Of a stretch of 64,000 nucleotides of DNA, positions 9,496-17,612 are shown in pieces. Every line of letters begins with the position of its first letter. Positions within the stretch are counted from its first letter, which is position 1. Under the pieces are notes generated by a model. It saw only the letters and a program-made list of their open reading frames with translations. It was not told where the DNA came from and made no database searches. The DNA lies in the NCBI RefSeq assembly GCF_016745275.1, contig NZ_JADOEP010000009.1, forward strand, positions 62,001 to 126,000. The letters are read 5' to 3'. The position numbers and the translations under genes are program-made. This DNA comes from Enterococcus sp. BWB1-3 (GTDB lineage: Bacteria; Bacillota; Bacilli; Lactobacillales; Enterococcaceae).

Positions 9496-9992
9496 TCAAA
9501 AAAATCTCCCTTCATTTTTAATCGCAATGCATCTCTTGCTCGAGATAATCTGGTCTTAACCGCAGATTCCGACAGCTCCAGCAACTGGCTGATTTCTCTG
9601 ACAGAATAGCCTTCAAAATAAAACAAATGAATCACCGTTCGTTGATCTTCACCTAAAGAAAGACATGCCTCTAAAAGATTCTCAACATTTTCATCCTGAG
9701 AAATCGTCTTTTGTTCCAGCAAATACTCATCCATTCCCACTCTTTTTTTACTCCATGAAGTATCAAAATATTTTTTACAACAATTAATGGTGACTCGAAT
9801 CAGCCAGTGCTTCGCATGCTCTTTACTTTTCAGTGTATGTATATGTTCTACCAGACGCAAAAATACTTCCTGAAATATATCATCGGCATCGCTGGATTGC
9901 TTCATTTGAACAAAGGCGATACGATAAACCATATCCGCATATTCATCAAGCAGTTCTTCAGCACCCAACAGCTCTCCTTCTTCCTTTCTCAT
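9492..9992 (-). CDS. ECF-type RNA polymerase sigma factor
   Basis: The 166-aa protein has sigma-70 region 2 (DEYADMVYRIAFVQMKQS, DADDIFQEVFLRL) and region 4 with a helix-turn-helix (YSVREISQLLELSESAVKTR), and lacks regions 1 and 3 as expected for the extracytoplasmic function group. The ATG at 9992 follows a perfect AAGGAGG. A GGAACC at 10044-10039 upstream on the minus strand resembles the -35 of ECF-dependent promoters and could be autoregulatory, but the -10 is not clear. The target regulon is probably its own operon and unknown genes elsewhere. Confidence 0.92.
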   Translation of the reverse strand: MRKEEGELLGAEELLDEYADMVYRIAFVQMKQSSDADDIFQEVFLRLVEHIHTLKSKEHAKHWLIRVTINCCKKYFDTSWSKKRVGMDEYLLEQKTISQDENVENLLEACLSLGEDQRTVIHLFYFEGYSVREISQLLELSESAVKTRLSRARDALRLKMKGDFFE

Positions 9993-10292
9993 GTTTCCTC
10001 CTTACTATAAATACCCCTTAACCGTAGAAAAGTTACCCGGTTCCAGTATAAATTTATTAAATATTACTCCAAACAATTATTTATTATACCAGACTCAGAC
10101 TTGCAGTTGTCTGCAATCTTTAAAAAGGAATTTCCAATATTTACTTATTTCAATAGAGTTTTTGAGAAAGTTTGAGGGCAAATAACCCTTGAATGCAAAA
10201 GACATTTTCTGCACTCAGGGCTCTATTGTAATATTGTTGTTTCGACATTTTAAAATGGTTAATTGAATATATTTTATGAAAATAAAAAAAGA

Positions 10293-10369
10293 ACCCGCCC
10301 CTTGGGGGAGGGCGGGAAAGGAGTTAAAAAATGAAAAAGTGTTTATTAGGGTTTGCTTATTTGGTATAA
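10293..10369 (+). other. GC-rich hairpin plus 12-aa leader-like ORF
   Basis: A strong stem (CCCGCCC / GGGCGGG) at 10294-10316 is followed at once by AAAGGAG and an ATG at 10331 that opens a 12-codon frame, MKKCLLGFAYLV, ending at 10369. A tiny peptide gene behind an unusually stable hairpin in AT-rich DNA could be an attenuator, leader peptide or small peptide signal. No gene follows in the same direction within 230 bp, which argues against a simple leader. Confidence 0.3.
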
Positions 10370-10463
10370 CTCTATATTACTGATCAAGTATGAATTTTTT
10401 GGAATAAAGTTATTTTTCTATGATGAAATTTATGTGACTATTTTGTGACACATAATAATAGGT

Positions 10464-10560
10464 GAGTTTGGAACAGAATCAAAGTTCCAAACTCTCTTCA
10501 TACCTAAACCCGAATAAACGGCGGGACAAAAGCAACTCCTTTTACTACCGATAAACAAAA
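10464..10560 (+). repeat. CCGAATAAACGG motif, copy 2, with 11-bp hairpin
   Basis: GAGTTTGGAAC at 10464-10474 and GTTCCAAACTC at 10484-10494 form a perfect 11-bp stem with a 9-nt loop. Directly after comes TCTTCATACCTAAACCCG then AATAAACGGCGGGACAAAAGC, matching copy 1 at 3700-3770. The combination looks like a folded RNA rather than a coding relic. Confidence 0.5.
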
Positions 10561-10603
10561 CCATTGCTTCAATTACAGTCACTGTTTGATTTCTATTCTA
10601 TGC

Positions 10604-11356
10604 TTATTTTTCTGCACAGTTGGCAATATACTGCATATTTTTCTGTTCCTTTTTAAAATAGCGGAACATTGTCATAAACTGTTCTCTATTCTCTTTTTTC
10701 AAGCCGTTTTTGATAAGCATGAACGCTCCGCGAAATCCTTCATCACGAATCATTCCTCTAGGATTCATTAATGACATGGCTCCTGTCTGATGCTTGACCT
10801 TTCGAAAACCGGCATTCGCATACTGCTTTTGCCAGCTGTCCAATGTTAATGGAGCTACCCGCATGTTTATCGCACGGCTAAGATCATTCACCAACTGCTC
10901 ATTGGGTTCCGACAAACTAATATCGTGTGTTAACAGCTTTCCTCCCGGCTTTAACACACGGTAGTATTCTTTCAGCGCTTTTGCTTTCGAGCTATTATCC
11001 AGCATTGTCAGCATGGCTTCATTAATAACGATATCAAATGTATTATCTTCAAAGGGAAGTTTTAATGCATTTCCGGATTGAACGCTGACTGTATCCAGAA
11101 GACCGGCCTTCTGGATGTTCTGTTTTGCCTTTTCGAGCGCTTTCTTATCCAAGTCCACACCGATAATTTCACAATGATATTTCTGCGCAACCTCCACCAA
11201 TGTTGTTCCCATATTGCAGGCAACTTCAAGAACTTTACTTTCACTGGAAAAATTTCCTTCAGACAATAACCATTGTGTTGCCTCCAATCCACCGGGACGA
11301 AGCCGCTTCTTCCCCAGTTTAGCCAAAAATGTATGACCTACCTGTTTTCCAGCCAT
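10604..11356 (-). CDS. Class I SAM-dependent methyltransferase
   Basis: The 250-aa protein has the Rossmann-type methyltransferase core: motif I VLEVACNMGTTLVEVA, the acidic loop IIGVDLDKKALEKA, motif II/III FDIVINEAMLTML and the post-motif EYYRVLKPGGKLLTHD. This is the UbiE/small-molecule methyltransferase group; the substrate cannot be read from the sequence. It starts two bases after the first cupin gene in the same operon. The operon is divergent from a Crp/Fnr-type regulator behind a Fur box, so it may be tied to iron or redox state. Confidence 0.85.
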   Translation of the reverse strand: MAGKQVGHTFLAKLGKKRLRPGGLEATQWLLSEGNFSSESKVLEVACNMGTTLVEVAQKYHCEIIGVDLDKKALEKAKQNIQKAGLLDTVSVQSGNALKLPFEDNTFDIVINEAMLTMLDNSSKAKALKEYYRVLKPGGKLLTHDISLSEPNEQLVNDLSRAINMRVAPLTLDSWQKQYANAGFRKVKHQTGAMSLMNPRGMIRDEGFRGAFMLIKNGLKKENREQFMTMFRYFKKEQKNMQYIANCAEK

Positions 11357-11358
11357 TC

Positions 11359-11703
11359 TTACAACTCTCCTTCTGGTTTTACCACAACCAAAAGCATTTG
11401 AAAAGCTTCTACTGCGTACAGTGCATGCTTAATATTTGCGGGCATAATAATGGTCTCACCTGCATTAATAACAAATACTTCATCTCCAATAGTTATTCTT
11501 GCCTGACCACTCAAGAGATTGACCATTGCATCGCCTTTTGAAGAATGTCCGCCAATCTCCTGATCTTTGTCAAGGGAAAGAATAGTCATTCCCAAGTCTT
11601 GACGTTGTACAAGAGTCATGCTTGCAACCTGTTCTTTCTCAACCGGTACCTCTTCTTTTAGATTTAATACTTTACTGTGCGGTATTTTCTGTATATAACT
11701 CAT
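11359..11703 (-). CDS. Cupin-domain protein
   Basis: The 114-aa single-domain cupin has GGHSSKGDAMVNLLSGQARI and GETIIMPANIKHALYA, matching the two cupin motifs with His residues that could bind a metal. Such small cupins are usually sensors or isomerase-type enzymes. It is the middle gene of the operon, downstream of a second cupin and directly followed by the methyltransferase. Specific function unknown. Confidence 0.75.
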   Translation of the reverse strand: MSYIQKIPHSKVLNLKEEVPVEKEQVASMTLVQRQDLGMTILSLDKDQEIGGHSSKGDAMVNLLSGQARITIGDEVFVINAGETIIMPANIKHALYAVEAFQMLLVVVKPEGEL

Positions 11704-11720
11704 CAGTTTCTTCCTTTCTT

Positions 11721-12035
11721 TTATAATGTTTCAATTTGTAAAAATTTACATTGCTCATCCGCCTTGATTTCATGAAGTACTTTTGGAGTAATGACAATGA
11801 GTTCACCTGTCTTCAAATAATGCGGTTCATTTTCTATCGTTACTTCCAGCGATCCATCAATGATTTGAATCAGCTTTGTCAGATTTGTTTGTTCAGCACT
11901 GATACTTTCTCCTTTATCCAGCGCATAAATCATTAAAGGCAGCTCAATATTAAATGTTTTGTGCAGATTCCTGCTTCTAATTTGACCATTTTTATAATCA
12001 ATTAGCTTATTTAGAGATACTACAGTATTATTCAT
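11721..12035 (-). CDS. Small cupin-fold protein
   Basis: The 104-aa protein has the beta-rich pattern of a cupin (LTKLIQIIDGSLEVTIENE, HYLKTGELIVITPKVLHEIKA) but fewer motif His residues than its neighbour, so metal binding is doubtful. It is the first gene of the cupin-cupin-methyltransferase operon and starts 58 bp from the Fur box. No defined function. Confidence 0.65.
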   Translation of the reverse strand: MNNTVVSLNKLIDYKNGQIRSRNLHKTFNIELPLMIYALDKGESISAEQTNLTKLIQIIDGSLEVTIENEPHYLKTGELIVITPKVLHEIKADEQCKFLQIETL

Positions 12036-12092
12036 TCCTAATCCCCTCTTTTATAAATGAGCTTTTTTTGATAGAATTGAACTGATACAAAT

Positions 12093-12111
12093 GATAATGA
12101 AAATCATTCTC
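12093..12111. promoter_or_regulatory. Fur box in divergent promoter
   Basis: GATAATGAAAATCATTCTC matches the classic 19-bp Fur consensus at 17 of 19 positions. It lies between the cupin operon and the Crp/Fnr gene and could control both. Iron-dependent repression is inferred. Confidence 0.7.
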
Positions 12112-12144
12112 ATTTAAAGATAGCACAAAAATAAAATAAATTCG

Positions 12145-12158
12145 GTTGCATATGCAAC
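12145..12158. promoter_or_regulatory. Perfect 14-bp palindrome, candidate Crp/Fnr-type operator
   Basis: GTTGCATATGCAAC is a perfect dyad immediately upstream of the ribosome binding site of the Crp/Fnr-type gene. The position suggests autoregulation by that protein; the binding specificity is not known. Confidence 0.45.
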
Positions 12159-12171
12159 ATGGAGGAAATTT

Positions 12172-12840
12172 ATGGAAAAATACCTTCCGTTAATTCAGCA
12201 TTCTGTATTCTTTAACGGCTTTACTCTGGAAGAGACGCAGACAGCATTGAACTGTTTACAGGGACAGACAATTTTATACGCAAAAAAAGACACGCTCTTT
12301 TATCCTGATACAGTGTTTCATTCAATCGGTATTCTTTTAGAAGGAAGTGTTTATCTGAGCAAAACAAACATCCATGGGGAGCGGCAAATCTTTGCTGAGC
12401 TTTCTGCCGGAGAACTTTTCGGGGAAAATTGTCTGTGGGAAAAAAATACGATCAATAAATTTGAAGTCGAAGCTGCCGCTTCGTGTATTGTGTTGTACAT
12501 TGAAAGAGACAAAATTCTGCATCCCGAAAAAACGACTTGTCCGTTGCGTCAACGTATCATTGAAAATCTGTTCCAGCTACTCTTATCAAATAATCAGTCT
12601 CTTTATCAAAAAATAGACTTAGCTTCACAAAAAAATCTCCGTGAACAGCTGCTCTATTATCTACAACTTCAAAGCAGAAAAAACAACAGCAGCCAATTCG
12701 ATATTTCTTTTTCTCGTCAGGAGCTTGCTGACTATTTAGGTGTTGATCGCAGTGCACTATCCAGAGAGCTGGGTAGAATGAAAACAGATGGATTGATTGA
12801 TTATAAAAAAAACTCATTCACATTGATCTCTCAAAATTAA
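12172..12840 (+). CDS. Crp/Fnr-family transcription regulator
   Basis: The 222-aa protein has an N-terminal cyclic-nucleotide-binding-like beta barrel (GILLEGSVYLSKTNIHGER, ELSAGELFGENCLW) and a C-terminal winged helix with FSRQELADYLGVDRSALSR as the recognition helix region. The usual Fnr cysteine cluster is absent, so it probably senses something other than oxygen through an Fe-S cluster. The start follows GGAGG at good spacing. It is divergent from the cupin-methyltransferase operon, its likely target, and ends at a bidirectional terminator. Confidence 0.88.
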   Translation: MEKYLPLIQHSVFFNGFTLEETQTALNCLQGQTILYAKKDTLFYPDTVFHSIGILLEGSVYLSKTNIHGERQIFAELSAGELFGENCLWEKNTINKFEVEAAASCIVLYIERDKILHPEKTTCPLRQRIIENLFQLLLSNNQSLYQKIDLASQKNLREQLLYYLQLQSRKNNSSQFDISFSRQELADYLGVDRSALSRELGRMKTDGLIDYKKNSFTLISQN

Positions 12841-12851
12841 GCCTCAGCAAT

Positions 12852-12905
12852 AAAAAAATCGGAGTGTCCTGTTCTCTATTAACAGGTTCCCCGATTCTTT
12901 TTTTT
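12852..12905. terminator. Bidirectional terminator
   Basis: AATCGG with CCTGTT on the left pairs with AACAGG and CCGATT on the right; the hairpin is flanked by A7 and T8 tracts. It separates the convergent regulator and M50-protease genes. Confidence 0.8.
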
Positions 12906-12934
12906 CCGTCATTTTTTATTGCGGTCATTTTCTT

Positions 12935-14029
12935 CTAAAAAAATACACCTTGAGAGTTCTCCATGATTTGTTCCGAAAGCCATTGATTCAGCTGGAGCTC
13001 CATTTTCCCATCTCCCGGATTTGGTGCTTTTATCAGCAGCTGCTGTCCATTTTCCAATTGTTTCAATGCTTCATCTTTTTTCTTTTCAATATAATAATAG
13101 TAAGCTGCTGTCACACGGCAATTTCCCATTGAAGACTGCTTCAAACTCATTTGAACATCCTTGTCTTCCCATAATTGAGAAATACGCACATCTTTTTCTC
13201 CGAAGATACACAGACAAAACAGCAGCTCTTTCTTCAGCTCTATTTGATAAAGGCTGATAATGTCCTCTTTATGCCTCCAAATCTCTTCCAGTTTCGTTTT
13301 ATAGATTCTCCATTGACGACAATCCAATGCACGACCTACCTGCAGGAAACTCAGATAGTCATTAAAATACGTACGTTTAGGAATTTCAGGAACATCACTA
13401 AAATAACTGTCAGGCAGTTCCCGATAGGTTTTTCCTTTCATCATCTGATCATTTACTTCGAACTGAAGATAAAGTAAGTACTGCTGTTCTTCGCTTGCAG
13501 AAGCAAGCATTATACTCATCCCATCATTAAAGCCCATAGGGATACCATTTGTTACGATAATAAATAAACCGACAACAACAAAACAGCTGCCCCACAATGA
13601 AACAGGCGCAAAAAAGATGCCTGCAATGACTGTTGCAATTAAATTAACCATAACACCGCCCATAAGATATAGGCGAAATGGATATTTTCCTCTTTGATAG
13701 GCTGGGGGAGACATCAGACACTGTCCCAATGTTCCAGGGACTTTCTGACGTCGAAAAATCACCTTGCCATTTTCCTGCCAAATCCATATAAAAGAAAAAA
13801 TCCGATAGCTGACCAGCTTATAACCGGTTAAAAAACCAAAAAGACCATGTCCCGCTTCATGAATGACAATATGAATAATATAAAAGATAACTGTTAATAA
13901 AAGCAGCTGGAAAATTTCCCTTCCAGTCAACTCACCGGAGCCAACTGAATACCCAAGGTACCTCCCTATGACTGCACCAAAAAGAATCATTATCGTAAAC
14001 ATCCCAAACCGCTGCCAAATTTTTTTCAT
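12935..14029 (-). CDS. M50-type membrane zinc protease-like protein
   Basis: The 364-aa protein has several N-terminal membrane segments. The second carries HIVIHEAGHGLFGF, the HExxH zinc motif of site-2-type (M50) proteases, and a later FNDGMS resembles the NxxPxxPLDG/FxDG element in which the third ligand lies. About residues 195-364 form a soluble helical domain of unknown fold, possibly TPR-like. It follows a GGGGGAG ribosome binding site. Proteolytic activity is likely but the target is unknown. Confidence 0.7.
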   Translation of the reverse strand: MKKIWQRFGMFTIMILFGAVIGRYLGYSVGSGELTGREIFQLLLLTVIFYIIHIVIHEAGHGLFGFLTGYKLVSYRIFSFIWIWQENGKVIFRRQKVPGTLGQCLMSPPAYQRGKYPFRLYLMGGVMVNLIATVIAGIFFAPVSLWGSCFVVVGLFIIVTNGIPMGFNDGMSIMLASASEEQQYLLYLQFEVNDQMMKGKTYRELPDSYFSDVPEIPKRTYFNDYLSFLQVGRALDCRQWRIYKTKLEEIWRHKEDIISLYQIELKKELLFCLCIFGEKDVRISQLWEDKDVQMSLKQSSMGNCRVTAAYYYYIEKKKDEALKQLENGQQLLIKAPNPGDGKMELQLNQWLSEQIMENSQGVFF

Positions 14030-14566
14030 GTCTCTCCCCCATCATCTACTGGATAATTTAAACTATATTCACCTAAAATCCAAAAATCCTTGATTATGAA
14101 AAAATTCATACCCTGTGCTTGTTCTCCCCTTTGTAATAAGCTAACTATGAACAAACCAAACACTTTACAATGAGCTGCATTGAGCTGCAATCGTTTTTCT
14201 GGCGTGTTTCTTCGCTGCTCTTTGTACCGCCCGAACGCTCAATGATGGAGACCTGTTGTCAAGTGCACTGGTTATTTAATAAGGAAGTTTTTTTATAGGT
14301 TCTTTTGAGTTGCCAGCTACTGTTACTATCCAGTTTAACGTAATTAAACAAGAAAAGAAAAAGTTCTTTATTTCATTTCAAGGTTTCCATCAAAAAGCTT
14401 GCAAGACAGTTGCATTACTTAAAGTTCCGAAAACATTGCAGCTATTTATTAGAACACAAAAAATGAACCTTTAAACGCCTGCTGCTTCCCATTTGATCGG
14501 GAAAAGACAGCGTATCGTTCAAAGATTCATCCATCAAAAGTATCTGTTGGTTTTACACACTTTTAT
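14030..14566. other. Intergenic region, no gene seen
   Basis: The 537-bp stretch has a minus-strand open segment at about 14160-14260 (SPSLSVRAVQRAAKKHARK) that reads like the basic C terminus of a lost gene, but no start or family was found. No strong terminator is evident. Confidence 0.45.
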
Positions 14567-15883
14567 CTATTTAAAAAATTGAGGAAGATAGCTTTTATGT
14601 GCTTCCAGCAGTTCTTCCATGACTTCTTTCGCTACATCACCACTTGTAATCAGCGGATTCATTGTGAAGGCCTGCAATAAAGTTCCTTTATCTCCAGTTA
14701 CAGCTGCTTCAACTGTTAACAGTTCCATAGATTTCATCAACTGCAGAAGCCCTCTTTCCTGTGGCTTGAAGCTGCCAAAATTATAAGGAATCGGCCCTTT
14801 TCCAGTAATCATACAAGTAACCTCCACCGCTGAGTCATCCGGAAGATCAGTAATTGTTCCGTTGTTTCGGGTGCTGACAGTCATTGTTGTCCGTTTGTCA
14901 TTATGAATTGAATTGATGATTTCGCAAGCTGCATCGCTGTATCTCGCTCCACCGCGCTCTGCCAACTGCTGTGGTTTATAATCCAATTTGGGATCTTTAT
15001 ACAGTTCAAACAGCTCTTCTTCAATAATTTTAACTTTCTCAGCTCTTGTCCCATTATTTTTGAAATCTTCCAATTCTTCTGCAAGCATTTTATCTGTATA
15101 ATAGTAATAGTTATGGTATGGACATGGCATCATATGAAGATTTTCAACCTGTTCAAAAATCAGATCATTGTCTTTAATATTTGCAACGATTGTTGTTGAT
15201 TCAGACCCACCATACATTTTTTTAATTAATTCATCGGTACGATCCTGACCATCCTTATCAACCACCGTATGCCAGTGCAAGTGATTGATTCCAGCAAACT
15301 GGAAGAATAAATCTTTCGGTTTTTCTCCCAACAGTTCTGACTCTTCAAACACTGCATTGACAGGAATATTACATAATCCTACAACTTTGTTCCAGTTGCC
15401 GTATCGCAAGACAGCTTCTGTTACCATTCCTGCCGGATTTGTAAAATTAATTAACCAGGCATTAGGACACAGCTCTTTCATATCCTCCACGATATCCAGG
15501 ATCACTGGAACTGTGCGCAATGCTTTAAAAATCCCTCCTGCGCCATTTGTTTCCTGTCCAATTAAGCCATGGCTTAATGGAATGCGCTCATCCAAAACCC
15601 GTGCATCTAATAAACCGACTCTCAACTGAGTCGTTACAAAGTCTGCGTCTTTTAATGCTTCACGGCGATCCAATGTTAGATGTACTTCACAGTCAATCCC
15701 AGCAGCTTTCACCATTCTTTCAGCCATTGCACCGACAATTTCCAGCTTATGTTTCCCCTCTTCAATATCAACCAGCCACAATTCACTGACAGGCAGTTCC
15801 TTATGACGTTTGATGAATCCTTCCACTAATTCAGGAGTGTAGCTTGAGCCTCCGCCAATTGTTACAATTTTAAGCTTTTTCAT
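14567..15883 (-). CDS. Family 4 glycosidase, probable 6-phospho-beta-glucosidase
   Basis: The 438-aa enzyme belongs to GH4, which uses NAD and Mn2+ in a redox-assisted hydrolysis of phosphorylated disaccharides. The N-terminal NAD loop is TIGGGSSYTPELVEG. The metal site is suggested by Cys in VVGLCNIPVNA and His in FAGINHLHWH. INFTNPAGMVTEA is typical of the LicH/ChbF type that acts on cellobiose-6-phosphate and similar products of the PTS. A cre-like site lies 86-99 bp upstream of its start. It is divergent from the RpiR gene and lies near the split PTS EIIC gene, which probably imports its substrate. Confidence 0.9.
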   Translation of the reverse strand: MKKLKIVTIGGGSSYTPELVEGFIKRHKELPVSELWLVDIEEGKHKLEIVGAMAERMVKAAGIDCEVHLTLDRREALKDADFVTTQLRVGLLDARVLDERIPLSHGLIGQETNGAGGIFKALRTVPVILDIVEDMKELCPNAWLINFTNPAGMVTEAVLRYGNWNKVVGLCNIPVNAVFEESELLGEKPKDLFFQFAGINHLHWHTVVDKDGQDRTDELIKKMYGGSESTTIVANIKDNDLIFEQVENLHMMPCPYHNYYYYTDKMLAEELEDFKNNGTRAEKVKIIEEELFELYKDPKLDYKPQQLAERGGARYSDAACEIINSIHNDKRTTMTVSTRNNGTITDLPDDSAVEVTCMITGKGPIPYNFGSFKPQERGLLQLMKSMELLTVEAAVTGDKGTLLQAFTMNPLITSGDVAKEVMEELLEAHKSYLPQFFK

Positions 15884-15968
15884 TTTTTCATTCTCCTGTC
15901 TTCTTTATAGTTAATTTTTTCATATAAATCTGTTTTTATGGCTTAAGTATATAAAGTTCGACACTTTC

Positions 15969-15982
15969 TGTAAATGGTTTCA
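15969..15982. promoter_or_regulatory. Candidate catabolite-responsive element (cre)
   Basis: TGTAAATGGTTTCA matches the CcpA cre consensus TGWAANCGNTNWCA at all but one specified position. Its place upstream of the GH4 gene fits carbon catabolite repression. Confidence 0.5.
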
Positions 15983-16177
15983 CCTTTCTTAGAGAAATGT
16001 TCACTATTTTGTAAAATGTCACAAAATAAAACATTGTGTTTTTTCTCATTTCCGTAATAAAATCCCCCATAAAACTCTTTATATCAGTAATTCTCTATAC
16101 TTGACAGATAAAAATCTGTTGCGTAGAATGAGCAGAAGAATAGAATAAAAAAACAAAGCTGTTAAGGGAGCGTTTAT

Positions 16178-16930
16178 ATGCTTTTTTTATCTCATCAGGT
16201 TGAATTAAAAGATATCGAGGTCAATATCTACAATTACATTACTGCGAACATACACAAAGTCTGCTTTATGAGAATAAGGGATCTGGCAAATGCCACTCAT
16301 GTCAGCACTACAACAATTTTACGTTTTTGCAAAAAGTTCGGCTGTGAAGGATATTCCGATTTTCGTCTTCGCCTTCAACTCTATACTGAGGAGCTGGATA
16401 AAAAAGCGCTGGAAGTATCTTCAATTGATGAAATGCCATTTATTGAATTTCTTAAACGTACAAGTTTCCCAGAGTTTCAAGAAAAAATTAATGCTGCAGC
16501 AACTATTTTAAAAGAGACAGATCTAGTTCTTTTTGTTGGAATCGGGACATCCAGTACGATGGCCGGATACGGCGCAATGCTGTATTCCTCTCTGTTTACA
16601 TTAGCTTTAAATATAGAAGATCCATTGAACACACCTTTATATAATATTTCATCAAATCTGGATAGTAAAATCTGTCTGATTACCATTTCAGTTTCTGGAG
16701 AGAATGAAGATCTGATTGACTGTATCAATCAATTAAAAATTCATAAATCACATATTATTTCCATTACAAATAGTGCTAATTCAACTATTTCCCGTCTTTC
16801 AGATGTCAATTTACCCTATTACACAAACACGGAAATGTATCGGGAAACAAATATTACCTCTCAGCTGCCGGTTACATACATCCTTGAAATGCTGGCACGA
16901 AAAGTACATCAAATAAAAAATGAAAAATAG
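16178..16930 (+). CDS. RpiR-family transcription regulator
   Basis: The 250-aa protein has an N-terminal HTH of the RpiR type (RIRDLANATHVSTTTILRFC) and a C-terminal SIS sugar-phosphate-binding domain (VGIGTSSTMAGYGA, ISVSGENEDLIDCI). Such regulators sense a phosphosugar and control sugar-uptake genes. It sits between the GH4 gene and the PTS EIIC gene, its probable targets. The ATG follows AAGGGAG at normal spacing. Confidence 0.92.
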   Translation: MLFLSHQVELKDIEVNIYNYITANIHKVCFMRIRDLANATHVSTTTILRFCKKFGCEGYSDFRLRLQLYTEELDKKALEVSSIDEMPFIEFLKRTSFPEFQEKINAAATILKETDLVLFVGIGTSSTMAGYGAMLYSSLFTLALNIEDPLNTPLYNISSNLDSKICLITISVSGENEDLIDCINQLKIHKSHIISITNSANSTISRLSDVNLPYYTNTEMYRETNITSQLPVTYILEMLARKVHQIKNEK

Positions 16931-17456
16931 CATATTGCGTTGCCTGCAACTTAGAATTTTTTCTGCAGACAATGCAGCTTTTCTTTTTTTATCCTACCAA
17001 AGAACAATTCCCATAGACAGTACCCACTGATACTGTATGCTCTTATTAAAACCACGCACTGTTCTTTTCAAATGAAAAAATGACTTCCTAAAAAATATTC
17101 CCATTTCCTATTCTAATAGTAAATAAGAGTTGTGTTCGTTTACTCAATTACCCAAACTGTGTAAAAATACACACTGTTTTTCTGCACAGTAATTTTAGTG
17201 TGTATATCAGAAAATTCAAAAAAGACTGGAACAACCGCATTTATAAACATATAACATTATAATAAATACGGCATAGTTCTTGCTTATTATATTCTTGAGA
17301 CCAATTTGAAGGGAGGTAAGTTTAATTAAGATGTATCGTTTCAGAAAATAGAAAGGAGTGGTTGGTTTCCAGAAATAATTGAAATGACAGCGTTTTAATT
17401 ATTTTGAAAGATTTGTTGACTTATAATACAAAATTCAAAGAACTAAGGAGATAATT
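16931..17456. other. Leader region of the PTS EIIC gene
   Basis: Besides a weak terminator-like hairpin after rpiR (about 16962-16992), this 526-bp region has a 6-codon frame MYRFRK at about 17331 behind a strong GGGAGG, a cre-like site at 17385-17398 and a TATAAT at 17422-17427. No larger gene is present. The length suggests a long regulated leader or several promoters. Confidence 0.45.
17385..17398. promoter_or_regulatory. Weak cre-like site before the PTS gene
   Basis: TGACAGCGTTTTAA fits the cre consensus apart from two positions and lies at the -35 side of a TATAAT (17422-17427). It would suit CcpA repression of the sugar transporter. Weak by itself. Confidence 0.3.
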
Positions 17457-17612
17457 ATGAATGGGATTATGAAATTTATGGAGAAATACATCCTGCCCGT
17501 TGCAGCTAAGATCGGATCAGAAAAACATCTGGTTGCTTTGCGGGATGCGTTTATCGGAACGATGCCGGCAACGATGGCCGGTGCTATTGCAGTATTACTA
17601 AATGCTTTTATG
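17457..17612 (+). CDS. PTS EIIC (cellobiose/beta-glucoside type), exon 1
   Basis: The first 52 codons encode the conserved N terminus of the lactose/cellobiose-family EIIC permease: MNGIMKFMEKYILPVAAKIG, then HLVALRDAFIG, TMPATMAGAIAVLLNAFM. The ATG follows AAGGAG. The frame is cut exactly at a codon boundary by GTGCGACA, the 5' end of a group II intron. Continuation is at 18530, giving NAFM-RDFP, which fits the family NxFFRDLP. The spliced product would be 462 aa. No EIIA or EIIB gene lies nearby, so partner proteins must be encoded elsewhere. Confidence 0.85.

Larger units (their letters stand above)
9993..10603. other. Intergenic region with GC hairpin and motif copy 2
   Basis: The 610-bp gap between the sigma factor and methyltransferase genes holds a GC-rich hairpin with a 12-codon frame (10293-10369), a perfect 11-bp hairpin (10464-10494) and the second copy of the CCGAATAAA motif. 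It contains no larger gene on either strand. Confidence 0.6.
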
